In this document: in pieces, positions 17,002 to 26,100 of the stretch
Position numbering within the stretch: the first letter of the stretch is position 1
Layout of the letters: each line of letters starts with the position of its first letter
Position numbers and translations under genes: made by a program
Source: Betaproteobacteria bacterium
GTDB lineage: Bacteria; Pseudomonadota; Gammaproteobacteria; Burkholderiales; Burkholderiaceae_C
Direction of reading: 5' to 3'
Assembly (NCBI GenBank): GCA_016868355.1
Contig: VGHB01000007.1
Location: forward strand, 62,001-126,000
DNA length: 64,000 nt
Notes under the pieces: model-generated
Seen by the model: the letters and a program-made list of their open reading frames with translations, nothing else
Told to the model about the DNA's origin: nothing
Databases searched by the model: none

Positions 17002-18401
17002 TGGCGGTCTCGGTTTTCGACCTCTTCAAGATCGGCATCGGCCCCAGCAGTTCGCACACCGTGGGGCCCATGCGGGCCGCCGGCCTATTCATGCAGCGCT
17101 TGCTCGCCGACGGCGTGCTGGCGCGCACCGCACGCGTCCGCTGCGAGCTGTTCGGCTCCTTGGGCGCCACCGGTAAGGGCCATGGTTCCGACAAGGCTGT
17201 GATCCTGGGCCTGGCCGGCCATGACCCCGAGACGGTGAATGTGGGGGCCATACCCGACTTGCTGCAGTCCGTGCGCAGCCAGGCACGGCTACGTTTCGTG
17301 CAAGGCCCCATCAGCCATGAATGGGGCTTTGAGGAGGCGCAGGACCTGGTGTTCAACCGGCGTACTACCCTGCCCTTTCATGCCAACGGCATAAGCCTGA
17401 AAGCCTGGGCGGCGGACGGGCAGGAGCTGTGTACGCGGCGCTACTACTCAGTGGGTGGTGGCTTTGTGGTCAGCGAAGATCTGGCGGCCGACGGCACCCG
17501 CCACGCCCGCGTGGCACCGGACACCACGGTGCTGCCCCACCCCTTTCACAGTGGGCAGGACCTCTTGGACATCACGGCCGCACAGGGCCTGTCGATTTCC
17601 GAGCTGATGCGGCGTAACGAGTGCCATTGGCAAAGCTCGCAAGCGGTAGACGCTGGCCTAGACCGCATTTGGCATGCCATGGCCGACTGTGTGGAGCGGG
17701 GCTGCCGAACGGAGGGCATCCTGCCCGGCGGCTTCAAGGTGGCACGCCGCGCCGCCGCGTGGCACCGCGCCCTGGTGAACCAACAGCCGCAGGCGCTGCA
17801 GGACCCCTTGCTGGTGATGGACTGGGTGAACCTGTTCGCTCTGGCCGTCAACGAAGAGAACGCCGCCGGCGGCCGCGTGGTGACCGCCCCCACCAATGGA
17901 GCGGCCGGCATCATCCCGGCGGTGCTGCACTACTACGACCGCTTCGTGCCGGGCGCCAGTGCGCAGGGGCGGCGCAACTTTCTGTTAGCCGCTGGCGCGA
18001 TCGGCATCCTGTACAAGGAAAACGCCAGCATCAGTGGCGCCGAAGTGGGCTGCCAGGGCGAGGTGGGCGTAGCCTGCTCCATGGCCGCCGGTGCCCTGTG
18101 CGAGGTGCTGGGCGGCACTCCCGCCCAAGTAGAGAACGCAGCCGAGATTGGAATGGAACACCACCTGGGCTTGACCTGTGATCCGGTGGGCGGCTTGGTT
18201 CAAATTCCCTGCATCGAGCGCAATGCGATTGCTGCAGTCAAGGCCATCAACGCCGCTCGCATGGCGCTGCGCGGGGACGGCACCCACAAGGTGAGCCTGG
18301 ACAAAGTGATCCGCACCATGCGCGAAACCGGCGCCGATATGAAGACACAGTACAAGGAGACCGCGCGCGGCGGCTTGGCGGTCAATGTGGTGGAGTGCTG
18401 A
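17001..18401 (+). CDS. sdaA: L-serine ammonia-lyase (iron-sulfur type)
   Basis: 466 aa single-chain [4Fe-4S] L-serine deaminase that converts L-serine to pyruvate and ammonia in the cytoplasm. Typical features: the N-terminal [16 protein letters not shown] beta domain signature; [20 protein letters not shown] in the catalytic domain; and cluster cysteines in [18 protein letters not shown] and [14 protein letters not shown]. The ATG overlaps the upstream stop. Co-transcription with a LacI-controlled NTF2-like gene is unusual for this enzyme and suggests that the pathway releases serine or a close analogue. Confidence 0.95.
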   Translation: MAVSVFDLFKIGIGPSSSHTVGPMRAAGLFMQRLLADGVLARTARVRCELFGSLGATGKGHGSDKAVILGLAGHDPETVNVGAIPDLLQSVRSQARLRFVQGPISHEWGFEEAQDLVFNRRTTLPFHANGISLKAWAADGQELCTRRYYSVGGGFVVSEDLAADGTRHARVAPDTTVLPHPFHSGQDLLDITAAQGLSISELMRRNECHWQSSQAVDAGLDRIWHAMADCVERGCRTEGILPGGFKVARRAAAWHRALVNQQPQALQDPLLVMDWVNLFALAVNEENAAGGRVVTAPTNGAAGIIPAVLHYYDRFVPGASAQGRRNFLLAAGAIGILYKENASISGAEVGCQGEVGVACSMAAGALCEVLGGTPAQVENAAEIGMEHHLGLTCDPVGGLVQIPCIERNAIAAVKAINAARMALRGDGTHKVSLDKVIRTMRETGADMKTQYKETARGGLAVNVVEC

Positions 18402-18442
18402 GGGCCCCAGTCGAGGCTGAAGGCATGCGCCGAGACTACTGC

Positions 18443-18805
18443 TCAAACCTCCATCGCTTCCACTGCCGACAGGCTCAAGGCTACCAGAGCCCCCTGCTGG
18501 AGTTGAGCACGCGCGCGCAAGCGTACATCACGCCCCGGCTCCACCACCAGGCGGCAGTGGTACTCCAGGCTCTCTGTTTCGCCAGGTGTGCTGCCCAGGA
18601 TGGTGCGACTCCACTGCCGCGACCCATCCACTTCCAGGCTCAGCCCCATTTCGGCCTGGCGTAGCGGGTGGGGCAGCCGCGCGAGCAGCTGCACATCCAC
18701 ATCAAAGGCGCGGGTTGCGCCGACAGCGCCCGGGATGGTGAGCACGGCCACACAGGCATCGCTGTGGCGCACGCTCCAGGATTCGGGTACGCGCAGGCTG
18801 GACAT
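18443..18805 (-). CDS. conserved hypothetical protein, 120 aa
   Basis: Soluble 120-aa protein without a signal or membrane segment, rich in beta strands (VLTIPGAVGATRAFDVDVQLL). No motif recognised. It is convergent with sdaA (41 bp apart) and divergent from infA. ATG 18805 is preferred over an in-frame TTG at 18823; a weak GGGGA lies upstream. I believe it is real because it fills the gap between two good genes with coherent coding sequence, but a function cannot be offered. Confidence 0.55.
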   Translation of the reverse strand: MSSLRVPESWSVRHSDACVAVLTIPGAVGATRAFDVDVQLLARLPHPLRQAEMGLSLEVDGSRQWSRTILGSTPGETESLEYHCRLVVEPGRDVRLRARAQLQQGALVALSLSAVEAMEV

Positions 18806-19033
18806 GAAGGCAGTGTCCCCCAAATGGTGTGGGTGTTAAACTGCAGGATTACATTCGCGCAAGCCCTGATCCAGGACTGCCCTGCAGCCCCGCCTGCCAG
18901 CCCTCGGCCCTCTTTGCGCGGCTAGCTCCAGCAACACCCCGCTGATGGCTCTTGAGTGTTTCTGTCGGGCGGCCGCCCCAGTGGCAACCGCTGCCCGCGC
19001 GACCACACAAGAACGAGCGGGGGGAGAACCCTT

Positions 19034-19300
19034 ATGGCCAAAGAAGAACTGATTGAGATGCGCGGCGTTGTCGATGAAATGCTGCCCGACTCGCGCTTTC
19101 GTGTCACCCTGGAAAATGCCCATCAGGTGATCGCCTACACCGGCGGCAAGATGCGCAAACACAGCATTCGCATCCTGCCGGGGGACAAGGTGACTTTGGA
19201 AATGTCCCCCTACGACCTCACCAAGGGGCGTATCACCTTCCGCCACATCGAGAACCAGGGCCTGCGAACTGGCGCGCCAGCCTTCAAGCGTAAGCGCTGA
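19034..19300 (+). CDS. infA: translation initiation factor IF-1
   Basis: 88 aa S1/OB-fold protein that binds the ribosomal A site during initiation. The family core is intact ([62 protein letters not shown]). It has a slightly extended basic C-terminus (FKRKR). GGGGAGAA precedes the ATG. It lies outside any ribosomal-protein operon, as for the stand-alone infA copies that many Burkholderiales carry. Confidence 0.95.
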   Translation: MAKEELIEMRGVVDEMLPDSRFRVTLENAHQVIAYTGGKMRKHSIRILPGDKVTLEMSPYDLTKGRITFRHIENQGLRTGAPAFKRKR

Positions 19301-19321
19301 CGCGCGAGGCACCCCCACCGC

Positions 19322-19341
19322 ACCGCGGCTGTCGCGGTTTT
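19322..19341 (+). terminator. possible terminator after infA
   Basis: Six-bp stem ACCGCG/CGCGGT with a 5-nt loop followed by TTTT, 22 bp after the infA stop. The stem is short, so this is tentative. Confidence 0.4.
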
Positions 19342-19548
19342 GCGCGGCGGGCTGCAGGCATCACTGAGCACCCAATCCGTGCTGATGATGTTGATGGGCG
19401 CCACCGGTGTAACCTGCAACGTTGCACCCACGCGATCGGCGGTACGCACTGGCCCGAGTTGCGCCGTTGACTTTAATCACGGGACTGCACTGCGGACACG
19501 GCTCACTCGCGGGTACAAATAGCCACCAGAGTTGCGCCTAAGAGTGCA
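19342..19548. other. intergenic, no gene recognised
   Basis: No convincing reading frame on either strand; a 60-codon plus-strand frame here has no recognisable features or ribosome-binding site. Confidence 0.4.
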
Positions 19549-19647
19549 TCAGTAAGCCAACAGCATCGGCAAGAAGGCTAGGCAGGCTAAACAGGCGTGC
19601 ACGACCATGCGGTCGGGATCGGCATACAGCAATTGCAGTTTCCTCAT
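19549..19647 (-). CDS. possible 32-aa small membrane peptide
   Basis: Minus-strand ATG preceded at good spacing by GGAGA. It encodes 32 residues, of which the second half is hydrophobic (MVVHACLACLAFLPMLLAY) and could form one membrane helix. It ends in TGA at 19549. Too short for confident prediction; the case rests on the ribosome-binding site and the hydrophobic character. Confidence 0.35.
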   Translation of the reverse strand: MRKLQLLYADPDRMVVHACLACLAFLPMLLAY

Positions 19648-19716
19648 GGGCATTCTCCAAACGTATGTGCCCAGCGTAAAGGCCAAGAGGCTCAAATCAT
19701 GAGCCAGTATCAAGGC

Positions 19717-19896
19717 CTAAGGCTTGTCATGCTCAGAAGCCGGTTTGGCAGGCGTTGTCTGCGGTGCAGCGCTCGGCGCTGGGGTGGGCTTGGGAGCCAC
19801 CATCTTTTGACCATCCCATTGCTGGCCGCACCAGCAGCGACCCTGTAAGTCAATGATGCAGGTGCCGCTTCCGCAGCAGCGGGGGTCGTCGTTCAT
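19717..19896 (-). CDS. 59-aa cysteine-rich small protein
   Basis: Begins MNDDPRCCGSGTC and continues with GRCWCGQQWDGQKM, giving five cysteines in the first 23 residues (CC, C, CxC), then a Pro/Ala-rich tail. AGGAGA sits 5 nt before the ATG. The spacing of the cysteines looks like a metal- or cluster-binding knuckle. I have the impression of similar short proteins in Comamonadaceae but cannot verify it. Monocistronic, divergent from the DCC-family gene. Confidence 0.65.
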   Translation of the reverse strand: MNDDPRCCGSGTCIIDLQGRCWCGQQWDGQKMVAPKPTPAPSAAPQTTPAKPASEHDKP

Positions 19897-19977
19897 TCAG
19901 GTCTCCTGCACGCATTGTGAACTGCCGCTATTGACCCCACTCCATCAGGGTCGAAGGACGCGTCATAGGATTACTTA

Positions 19978-20364
19978 ATGAAGCCTAGTCCCACTCAATC
20001 CTCCAACTTAGCCGCCGCAGCGCCCACGGTGTACTTTGATGGCGCTTGCCCGGTGTGCTCGCGCGAAATTGCGGTTTACCAGCAGGCGCTGGGAGGCCAA
20101 GACATCCGTTGGGTTGATGCAGCCCGCTGCGAGCCTTGCGAGTTCGGCCCGGGTTTGAACCGCGAGGCGGCGCTGGCGCGGCTACACCTGCGCAGCCGTG
20201 ACGGGCAGTTGGTCAGCGGCGCGGCGGCCTTCACCGCCCTTTGGAAGCAACTGCCGCGGTGGCGCTGGCTCGGCGTGGCGTTTGGCTCTGGTCTGCGCTT
20301 GGCTGTACTGGAATTTGCGTATCGGCTTTTCTTGTGGCTGCGTCGCGTCTGGCGCCGCGGCTAG
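19978..20364 (+). CDS. DCC-family (DUF393) thiol-disulfide oxidoreductase-like protein
   Basis: 128 aa. It has the diagnostic YFDGACPVCSREI near residues 19-31, where the DxxCPxC motif gives the DCC family its name. A C-terminal hydrophobic/aromatic segment follows (LEFAYRLFLWLRRVW). Members are thioredoxin-like and thought to act in redox or disulfide chemistry, often without known partner. AGGA lies upstream of the ATG. Confidence 0.8.
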   Translation: MKPSPTQSSNLAAAAPTVYFDGACPVCSREIAVYQQALGGQDIRWVDAARCEPCEFGPGLNREAALARLHLRSRDGQLVSGAAAFTALWKQLPRWRWLGVAFGSGLRLAVLEFAYRLFLWLRRVWRRG

Positions 20365-20485
20365 GGGCGTTCAATGACTCGGTCACAAACTGTGGGTTCC
20401 CTCAGGCAGCATTTGAGCTAGTGGGGCTGGCGTCCGAGCCGGTGTCGCACAAGCGCCGGAGCGACAAGTTCTCAACCCAGCAGCT

Positions 20486-21094
20486 TCAGGCTGAAGCAGG
20501 CGTTTGCGTTGGCCAGCAGGTACCCAGTAGTGCGGCAGCTAGCAGGTAGTGCAGCATCTGAGTCTTGGGCAGCAGGCCTAGAACAAGCATATCGGGTTCC
20601 CGAACCAAAAGGGCTACAGCGAAGGTGGCAAGCAGGCATAGCGCGCCAGCCAAGCCACGCCAGCGTGCCCAGCCGCTACGCCGCGTCGCCATGCTGAAGA
20701 CAATCCACAATCCACACAGCAACGGTACCGCTTGTTGCCACAACTTCACACCCATCATCACCAGCGCTACACCCAAGCCGGCCAGCACAAATGTGACCCA
20801 CCACGCGCCCCCTAAGCGACACGCCACGGCGCTGCTTGGCTCAGCCAAGCTCATAGCCAAGATCGGGAACGCGCCGACTGCGGCGACCAAGGCCATGAAT
20901 TGATGGGCACCTCGCACCGCTTCACTCGCGCCAGGCCAAGAGGAAAATCGAAATACGCCGAGGAAGGCGGCCGCGCCGATCAACACACACGCCACGCCGA
21001 TGCCGGCACGGCCGCGCTCAGCCGACAGGCAATGCCACGCTAATCCAGCGCACACCGCAAATAGTCCCAGATCTGAAAATGCGTCCGCCGTCAT
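20486..21094 (-). CDS. integral membrane protein, unknown function
   Basis: 202 aa, almost entirely hydrophobic, with about six predicted transmembrane helices. ATG 21094 lies 8 bp after the hydroxylase stop; the longer in-frame extension overlaps that gene and was rejected. The general look is of DUF998-like small membrane proteins but no motif is decisive. Probably co-transcribed with the hydroxylase. Confidence 0.6.
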   Translation of the reverse strand: MTADAFSDLGLFAVCAGLAWHCLSAERGRAGIGVACVLIGAAAFLGVFRFSSWPGASEAVRGAHQFMALVAAVGAFPILAMSLAEPSSAVACRLGGAWWVTFVLAGLGVALVMMGVKLWQQAVPLLCGLWIVFSMATRRSGWARWRGLAGALCLLATFAVALLVREPDMLVLGLLPKTQMLHYLLAAALLGTCWPTQTPASA

Positions 21095-21102
21095 TTTCAG
21101 GA

Positions 21103-22254
21103 CTAAGCCGTACCAAGGCTCCACAGGGCTACTGCTATGAACGGCAGTGCAAGCCAACGCACCGCCTCCAACCACCAGCCCCAGCGACGCGCCTCCATCA
21201 GGGCGGTAGTGGCTACAAGGGCACACACTATCCAGGCGGCCGCAAGGCCACCTTGCCAGGCCGCCCATTGTTTGAAGAAGAAGAGAAACACACACATCGC
21301 CGCCACATTTAGAACGTGTTGGGCTAGCACATAGCGTTGAATACCAGGGCTTACATCCACCTCATACCGCTTGAAGGCAGCTGCATCAAAGGACCCTAGC
21401 TTTTCACCCTGCCAGCCCGACGGTGGTGCAAAGAGCGCTTCAAGCTTTGCGGCCCAGCCCGGCGCCACGCGAAAGTCCTGCCAGATTGCAGCGTAGTAGT
21501 GAAAATTTCCCCAAAGTGGATTGAAGCTCTGCAGTGGCATACGCACACCGTAGGCAATGGGTTGGTCACGCTCTTCTTCAAAAGTACCAAATATCCTGTC
21601 CCACACGATCAAGATGCCGCCGTAGTTCTTGTCCACGCAGTATGTATCCTGGCCATGGTGAACTCGGTGGTTACTCGGGCTAACAAAAATACGGTCGAAC
21701 CACCCCATCTTAGGGATCAGTTCGGTGTGCACCCAAAACTGATAGAGAAGATCGATCAGCGCCACAACTACGAACATCTGAACCGGAACACCCATCACCG
21801 CCATTGGTAGGTAAAACATCCAATCAAAAACGAATGTGGTTGAGGACTGGCGCAGTGCGGTTGAAAGGTTGAAGTACTCACTGCTGTGATGAGTGATGTG
21901 CCCAGCCCACATGATGCGTACTTCGTGGTTGGCTCGATGCTTCCAGTAGTAAAAGAAGTCGTAGAGCACCAACGCCGCTAACCAGTGCAGCGGATTCTGT
22001 AGGTCCCACTCAGCCACCGCGAACTGTTCGTGGACCAAGAAAAAGAGGCCGACGGTAAGCAGGCGCGGAAAAGCCACTGCAACGCGGCTGAGTACGCCAA
22101 TCTGGATACTGCCGACGGTGTCAGCAAAATCGTAGAGGCGTCGCACGCCGCCGCCGGCCTGTGGGGTTTGGTTACCGCGCAGTTTCCAGGCATAAGCGCA
22201 CTCGATTGCGATCAACAACAGGAAAACTGGAACCGCGTAGAGGATTGGGGACAT
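21103..22254 (-). CDS. fatty acid hydroxylase / sterol desaturase superfamily membrane enzyme
   Basis: 383 aa with several transmembrane helices and the eight-His di-iron ligand set: HRANHE (HX3H), HITHHSSEYFN (HX2HH) and HRVHHG (HX2HH). Members hydroxylate or cleave lipids (sterol desaturase, alkylglycerol monooxygenase types) at the inner membrane using O2. The length and the C-terminal helix cluster are closer to the alkylglycerol-monooxygenase-like branch. ATG 22254 gives the normal hydrophobic N-terminus; a longer TTG-initiated extension is possible. Confidence 0.85.
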   Translation of the reverse strand: MSPILYAVPVFLLLIAIECAYAWKLRGNQTPQAGGGVRRLYDFADTVGSIQIGVLSRVAVAFPRLLTVGLFFLVHEQFAVAEWDLQNPLHWLAALVLYDFFYYWKHRANHEVRIMWAGHITHHSSEYFNLSTALRQSSTTFVFDWMFYLPMAVMGVPVQMFVVVALIDLLYQFWVHTELIPKMGWFDRIFVSPSNHRVHHGQDTYCVDKNYGGILIVWDRIFGTFEEERDQPIAYGVRMPLQSFNPLWGNFHYYAAIWQDFRVAPGWAAKLEALFAPPSGWQGEKLGSFDAAAFKRYEVDVSPGIQRYVLAQHVLNVAAMCVFLFFFKQWAAWQGGLAAAWIVCALVATTALMEARRWGWWLEAVRWLALPFIAVALWSLGTA

Positions 22255-22445
22255 ATCCGCATTGTGACGTATCCACCATTGATTACGCAAGGCCAAGCCC
22301 ACACGTACGACACGCAGAACCAGCATTCCAATAAGAGACGCCTAGGCCAGTCGCGACGTCTCAAGAGCAGCCCCCTGATCAAACCTAGTGCCCAACGCTA
22401 ACCCGGGCATACCACGCGTATCGCCCGGAGACGACTACCACAGGC

Positions 22446-22835
22446 TCAGCTTTCCGGATTCAGCGAGGAGTGGTGCTCCACGATCTTCCAGTCATCTCCC
22501 GTCCACTGATAGACGAAGGTGTAACGAGCCTGCACGGTGGCTCGCTTGCCGTCCTTGCCGTCAATCTTGAAGCTATAGAGACCGGAGTTCACCGCGGTGC
22601 CGCCGATGACCCGCGTGTGCCCCTCCACCACTTTACCGATAGGGTGCTTTGGCAGGAACGCGCTCTCAAAATACGTGTGAATCTTCCGGTGCCCCTTCTT
22701 AACATCGCCCTTAAGGGTCGACAGCAAGATCGCGTCGTCCGCGTACAGGTCCGTCACGCGAGTGGGATTGCAACTCTTCAGGGCCGCGAACCAACGGTTC
22801 AACTGTTGCGCAACTTGCTTGGTGATACTGCTCAA
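22446..22835 (-). CDS. SgcJ/EcaC-type NTF2-like (DUF4440) protein
   Basis: 129 aa with a single NTF2-like fold: AQQLNRWFAALKSCNPTRV followed by YADDAILLSTLKGDVKKG and a C-terminal WTGDDWKIVEHHSS. This matches the CaMKII-association-like/SgcJ small-protein family. TTG 22835 is chosen because AAGGAGAGACG directly precedes it; no ATG is in frame nearby. Substrate unknown. Confidence 0.7.
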   Translation of the reverse strand: MSSITKQVAQQLNRWFAALKSCNPTRVTDLYADDAILLSTLKGDVKKGHRKIHTYFESAFLPKHPIGKVVEGHTRVIGGTAVNSGLYSFKIDGKDGKRATVQARYTFVYQWTGDDWKIVEHHSSLNPES

Positions 22836-23105
22836 CGTCTCTCCTTGTTTCCATACCGGCGGGTGCAGGTTGCCTCGCGGACACCAGCACAGGCCGCACG
22901 ACACTCGGGGGGCACAACGTGCAGGCGCAATGCGTACTGAATCTACCACGCGGCCGATCAGCCAGACACCGCTGGCGTGCCGAGCAAGGCCACAGCCAGC
23001 AGCAAGGCGTCCAGCAGCTGCGGGCGGCCATGCAAGCGGGATATCAGACTGGCAGCCGCTGCCCCAAACGGCTACTCCGGTCCGATCGTCACCGCTCGTG
23101 GCGCA
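22836..23105. other. intergenic between NTF2-like gene and mcr
   Basis: 270 bp with no convincing gene. It holds the upstream region of the NTF2-like gene and the 3' flank of mcr; no strong hairpin was seen. Confidence 0.4.
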
Positions 23106-26100
23106 TTAGACGGTGATGGCCATACCGCGATAGATACGTGCTCGGTAGCGTGAGTCCTCGGCGTCGGGCAGCGGCGCACCTGCCAGCAGCACGGCGCGGC
23201 CGAAGCGTTTGACCTCCTCCAGATGCTCGGCCTGATTCCTGGGCTCCTCGCTGCGCGCGCGACGGGTTAGGTTGATCTGGTTCACCGGTACGTCGTGCAC
23301 CAGCCGCTCGTTTTCGACGGCCAGCGTCGCAGTGAAGGCGTGCAGCGTGGTCTTCACGAAGTTCGCAAGTGCGAAGCCAGCGCCACTGCTGTCGCCACCC
23401 ACCGGCACGTCGGGAGATACGAGCACCAGCTGCGTGCCGTCGATCAGGCTGGCCTTACGCGCGACGCGGAAGTGGTGCGTGAGGTTGTCCTGCACCATCT
23501 GGCGGAACTCCTCAGGCGTCAGCGTCGGCGCATCCGGCGCGCCCGCCGGCGGGAACAGCTTGTCCGGCAACGGCACGAATGGCGTGTTGACGATCGTCGC
23601 CGGATAGCCGTGCCGCGCCAGCGCCTGATCGAAACCGGTCTCCAGGTCGTCTCCGGTGATCACCGTGTGCAGCAGCTCCGCCGGAACGCCGCGCAGCGCC
23701 GAACAGATCGCATCAGCGCCGGCTGCGGTGCGCGAGATCAGCACGACCCGGCCGACTTGACACTCGGTCACAAGTTGGCGCGCAGCCTCCGCGAGGTACT
23801 CGACTAGGTACTCTCCGACGAGCCACACAGTACGGCCGCGCATCATGTCCAGCCGCTCGCGCTTCGCGCTGCCGAAGAGCTCGCGCTCAGTAATCGAGCG
23901 CTCCAGGCTCAGGCCACCGGAAGGCATGAAGGTCTCGCCGCTGACTGCGCGGTCGGCCAGGAAGTAAACGGTTGCAAGGGCGACCTCGGTCTCAGTGGGC
24001 ATCTTTCCAAGGTGCAGCAGCGACAGCACGCCGTTGCGGACCTTCTTTGCCTCTTCACGGACTGCGGCCGGCGGCACGAAGGGTAGATCGTCTGGTGGCT
24101 CACGCTTCAGCCAGCCGCCATCCTGCCGGGCACCCCAATCGGGGCTGTCCAGGAATACGCCGCCGAGGCGCAGGCGTGCGACGAGCTGCGCAGCGATGGT
24201 CTCGCTAAGAAGGAACGCGCCCCAGGCGCAGTCGTCGGCGCGCTCGGCATGGCAGGCGATCGCCAGCTTGCGTAACTCGCTGGGCGCATCGCTGTCCATC
24301 GCCAGCGCAGGCACATCGTTACTGGCGAGCCGCTCGAGCAGCATCTCGACCCGCAGCCCGCGCCGCAAACCTTTGATCACAGCTGCATGTACCGCATTGA
24401 GCCTCTTGTTCTCGAGGATCAGGCGGCCCCGCCGCTCGAATAGGCCCGGCCGCGAACCGGTACCCTTTAGGCGTTCGCCTTCCACCGGGCCGGGCGCGAT
24501 GGCATTGATCTGCACCTTCGGGCCGAGAAAGCGCGCCATCGTTTCAACGATCGCGCGCTGGCCGGACTTACTCACCGCGTAGTCGCTGCGGTTCGGGTAG
24601 GCCACCGCGAGGTACTTCTCGCCACCGAAATAGCTCGATACGTTGAGGACATAGCCGCTACCCTGCTTCTTCATCAGTGGCAGCACCTCGTGCATCAGCA
24701 GGTAGTTTGACACCAGGTTGGCATCAAGCGTACGGGTCCAGGCAGCTACTGGCATATCGACAGCCATCTGCTCGGCGCCCGACATACCGGCATTGTTGAT
24801 CAGGTAGTCGATGCGGCCGAAGGCGGCCAACGTCGCATGAACCGCCGGGCGCAGCGTGGCCAGTTCGCCAACGTCGGTGTCAGGAAGAATCTGCACGCGC
24901 CGCTCGGCGCCGGAGTAGCCGATGTCCTCCAGCTCGGAGACGATGCGCCTGCGCATGGTCTCGAGCTCGCTGCGCCGCCGGGCGGTGATCATCACCCTCG
25001 CTCCGCCCAGCGCAAGCAGCCGTGCGACGCCGCCGCCGATGCCGGCCGAGCCACCGGTGATCAACGCGACCTTGCCGATGTGCAGACCGGCTAGGTTCTC
25101 TGTGAAGCCCACCGTCGCACGCTTGGCCCCGCTCGCTTCGGCAATGCTTGTCGGCAGGTACAGATTGATCTGCCGAATGCGCTGCTCCTTGAAGAGCAGC
25201 CGCGCGATGTGGCCGGCAGAGAAGGGCAGATTTTCAGTTTCCGCGTTCTCATAGCGGACGAGTTGGTTACCCCATTCGTGGAAACGACGACGGCCGAGCC
25301 TGACGTCGACCTCGCTCTCGTCGCGCCAGACGCGGATCAGTTCTTCGACCGCAGCGCGCAGCAGGTTGGCCCAGCTGTTCGCGCCGCCGTCGCTGCCGTT
25401 GGTGACGAACACGAAGCGCGGCTCACCGATCAGGTCGTCGCGGCCGCGCCAGTAGCGGCTGAGCTTGCGTGCCACCGAGATCGCGCCGCCCAGTTCCTCG
25501 TCAACGAAGGCTTCCATATCCTCATCGCTGGCTGCGGCCAGCGGACCCTGGAAGCGGTCCGCCGCGTAGGCTGGCAGCACGATAGCCCCAGTGATCGGCC
25601 CGTGCAGATCGCTGGCCAGGGCGGCATCCATCGTCGCCGGCTCGGTACGATCGAACAGGCGCACATCGATACGCTCGGCAAGCGGCAGTCCGGCCAAGCG
25701 CTCCCGTGCCTCGGTGCAATCGGTCTCGCGCGCCAAGCCGAGGATCACGTGCGCACCCACGTCTAGCTGAAGCTTGGCGATACCCAACGCATCGTCGACC
25801 TGCTCGCCGGCAGCGATCAGCACGGTCTGGCCGTTTGCGTCCACGGTACGCAGCGTTGGCCGGTTCATCCAGGTGCTGCGGCTCTCGGCCGGCACCTTCA
25901 TGCCGTGGGTGACCTCGAACTCGTGCGCGCTGAAGGCTGCCGACTCGTCACTGCCTAGGAATACGCAGGTGGAAGCTATGTCCTCCGGCGCCGGGAAGTC
26001 ACGCTGCGGCAGGCCGTCGAAGGGCCGGGCCAGTGTCATCAGCCCAAAGAACTCGTTAGCAGTAGCGCCGGGGTCTGCGCCCTTGAGCTTGTCCATCGTT

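Noticed and set aside
14502-18401. Sulfopropanediol (DHPS) degradation locus
   Set aside because: The HisD-like enzyme is suggestive, but no second DHPS-type SDR, sulfonate transporter or sulfolyase (SuyAB-like) is present, and bicupin, NTF2-like and MetE-like genes do not belong to that pathway.
19340-19522. Plus-strand 60-codon frame after infA
   Set aside because: No ribosome-binding site or motif, and it begins inside a hairpin region; probably chance in GC-rich DNA.
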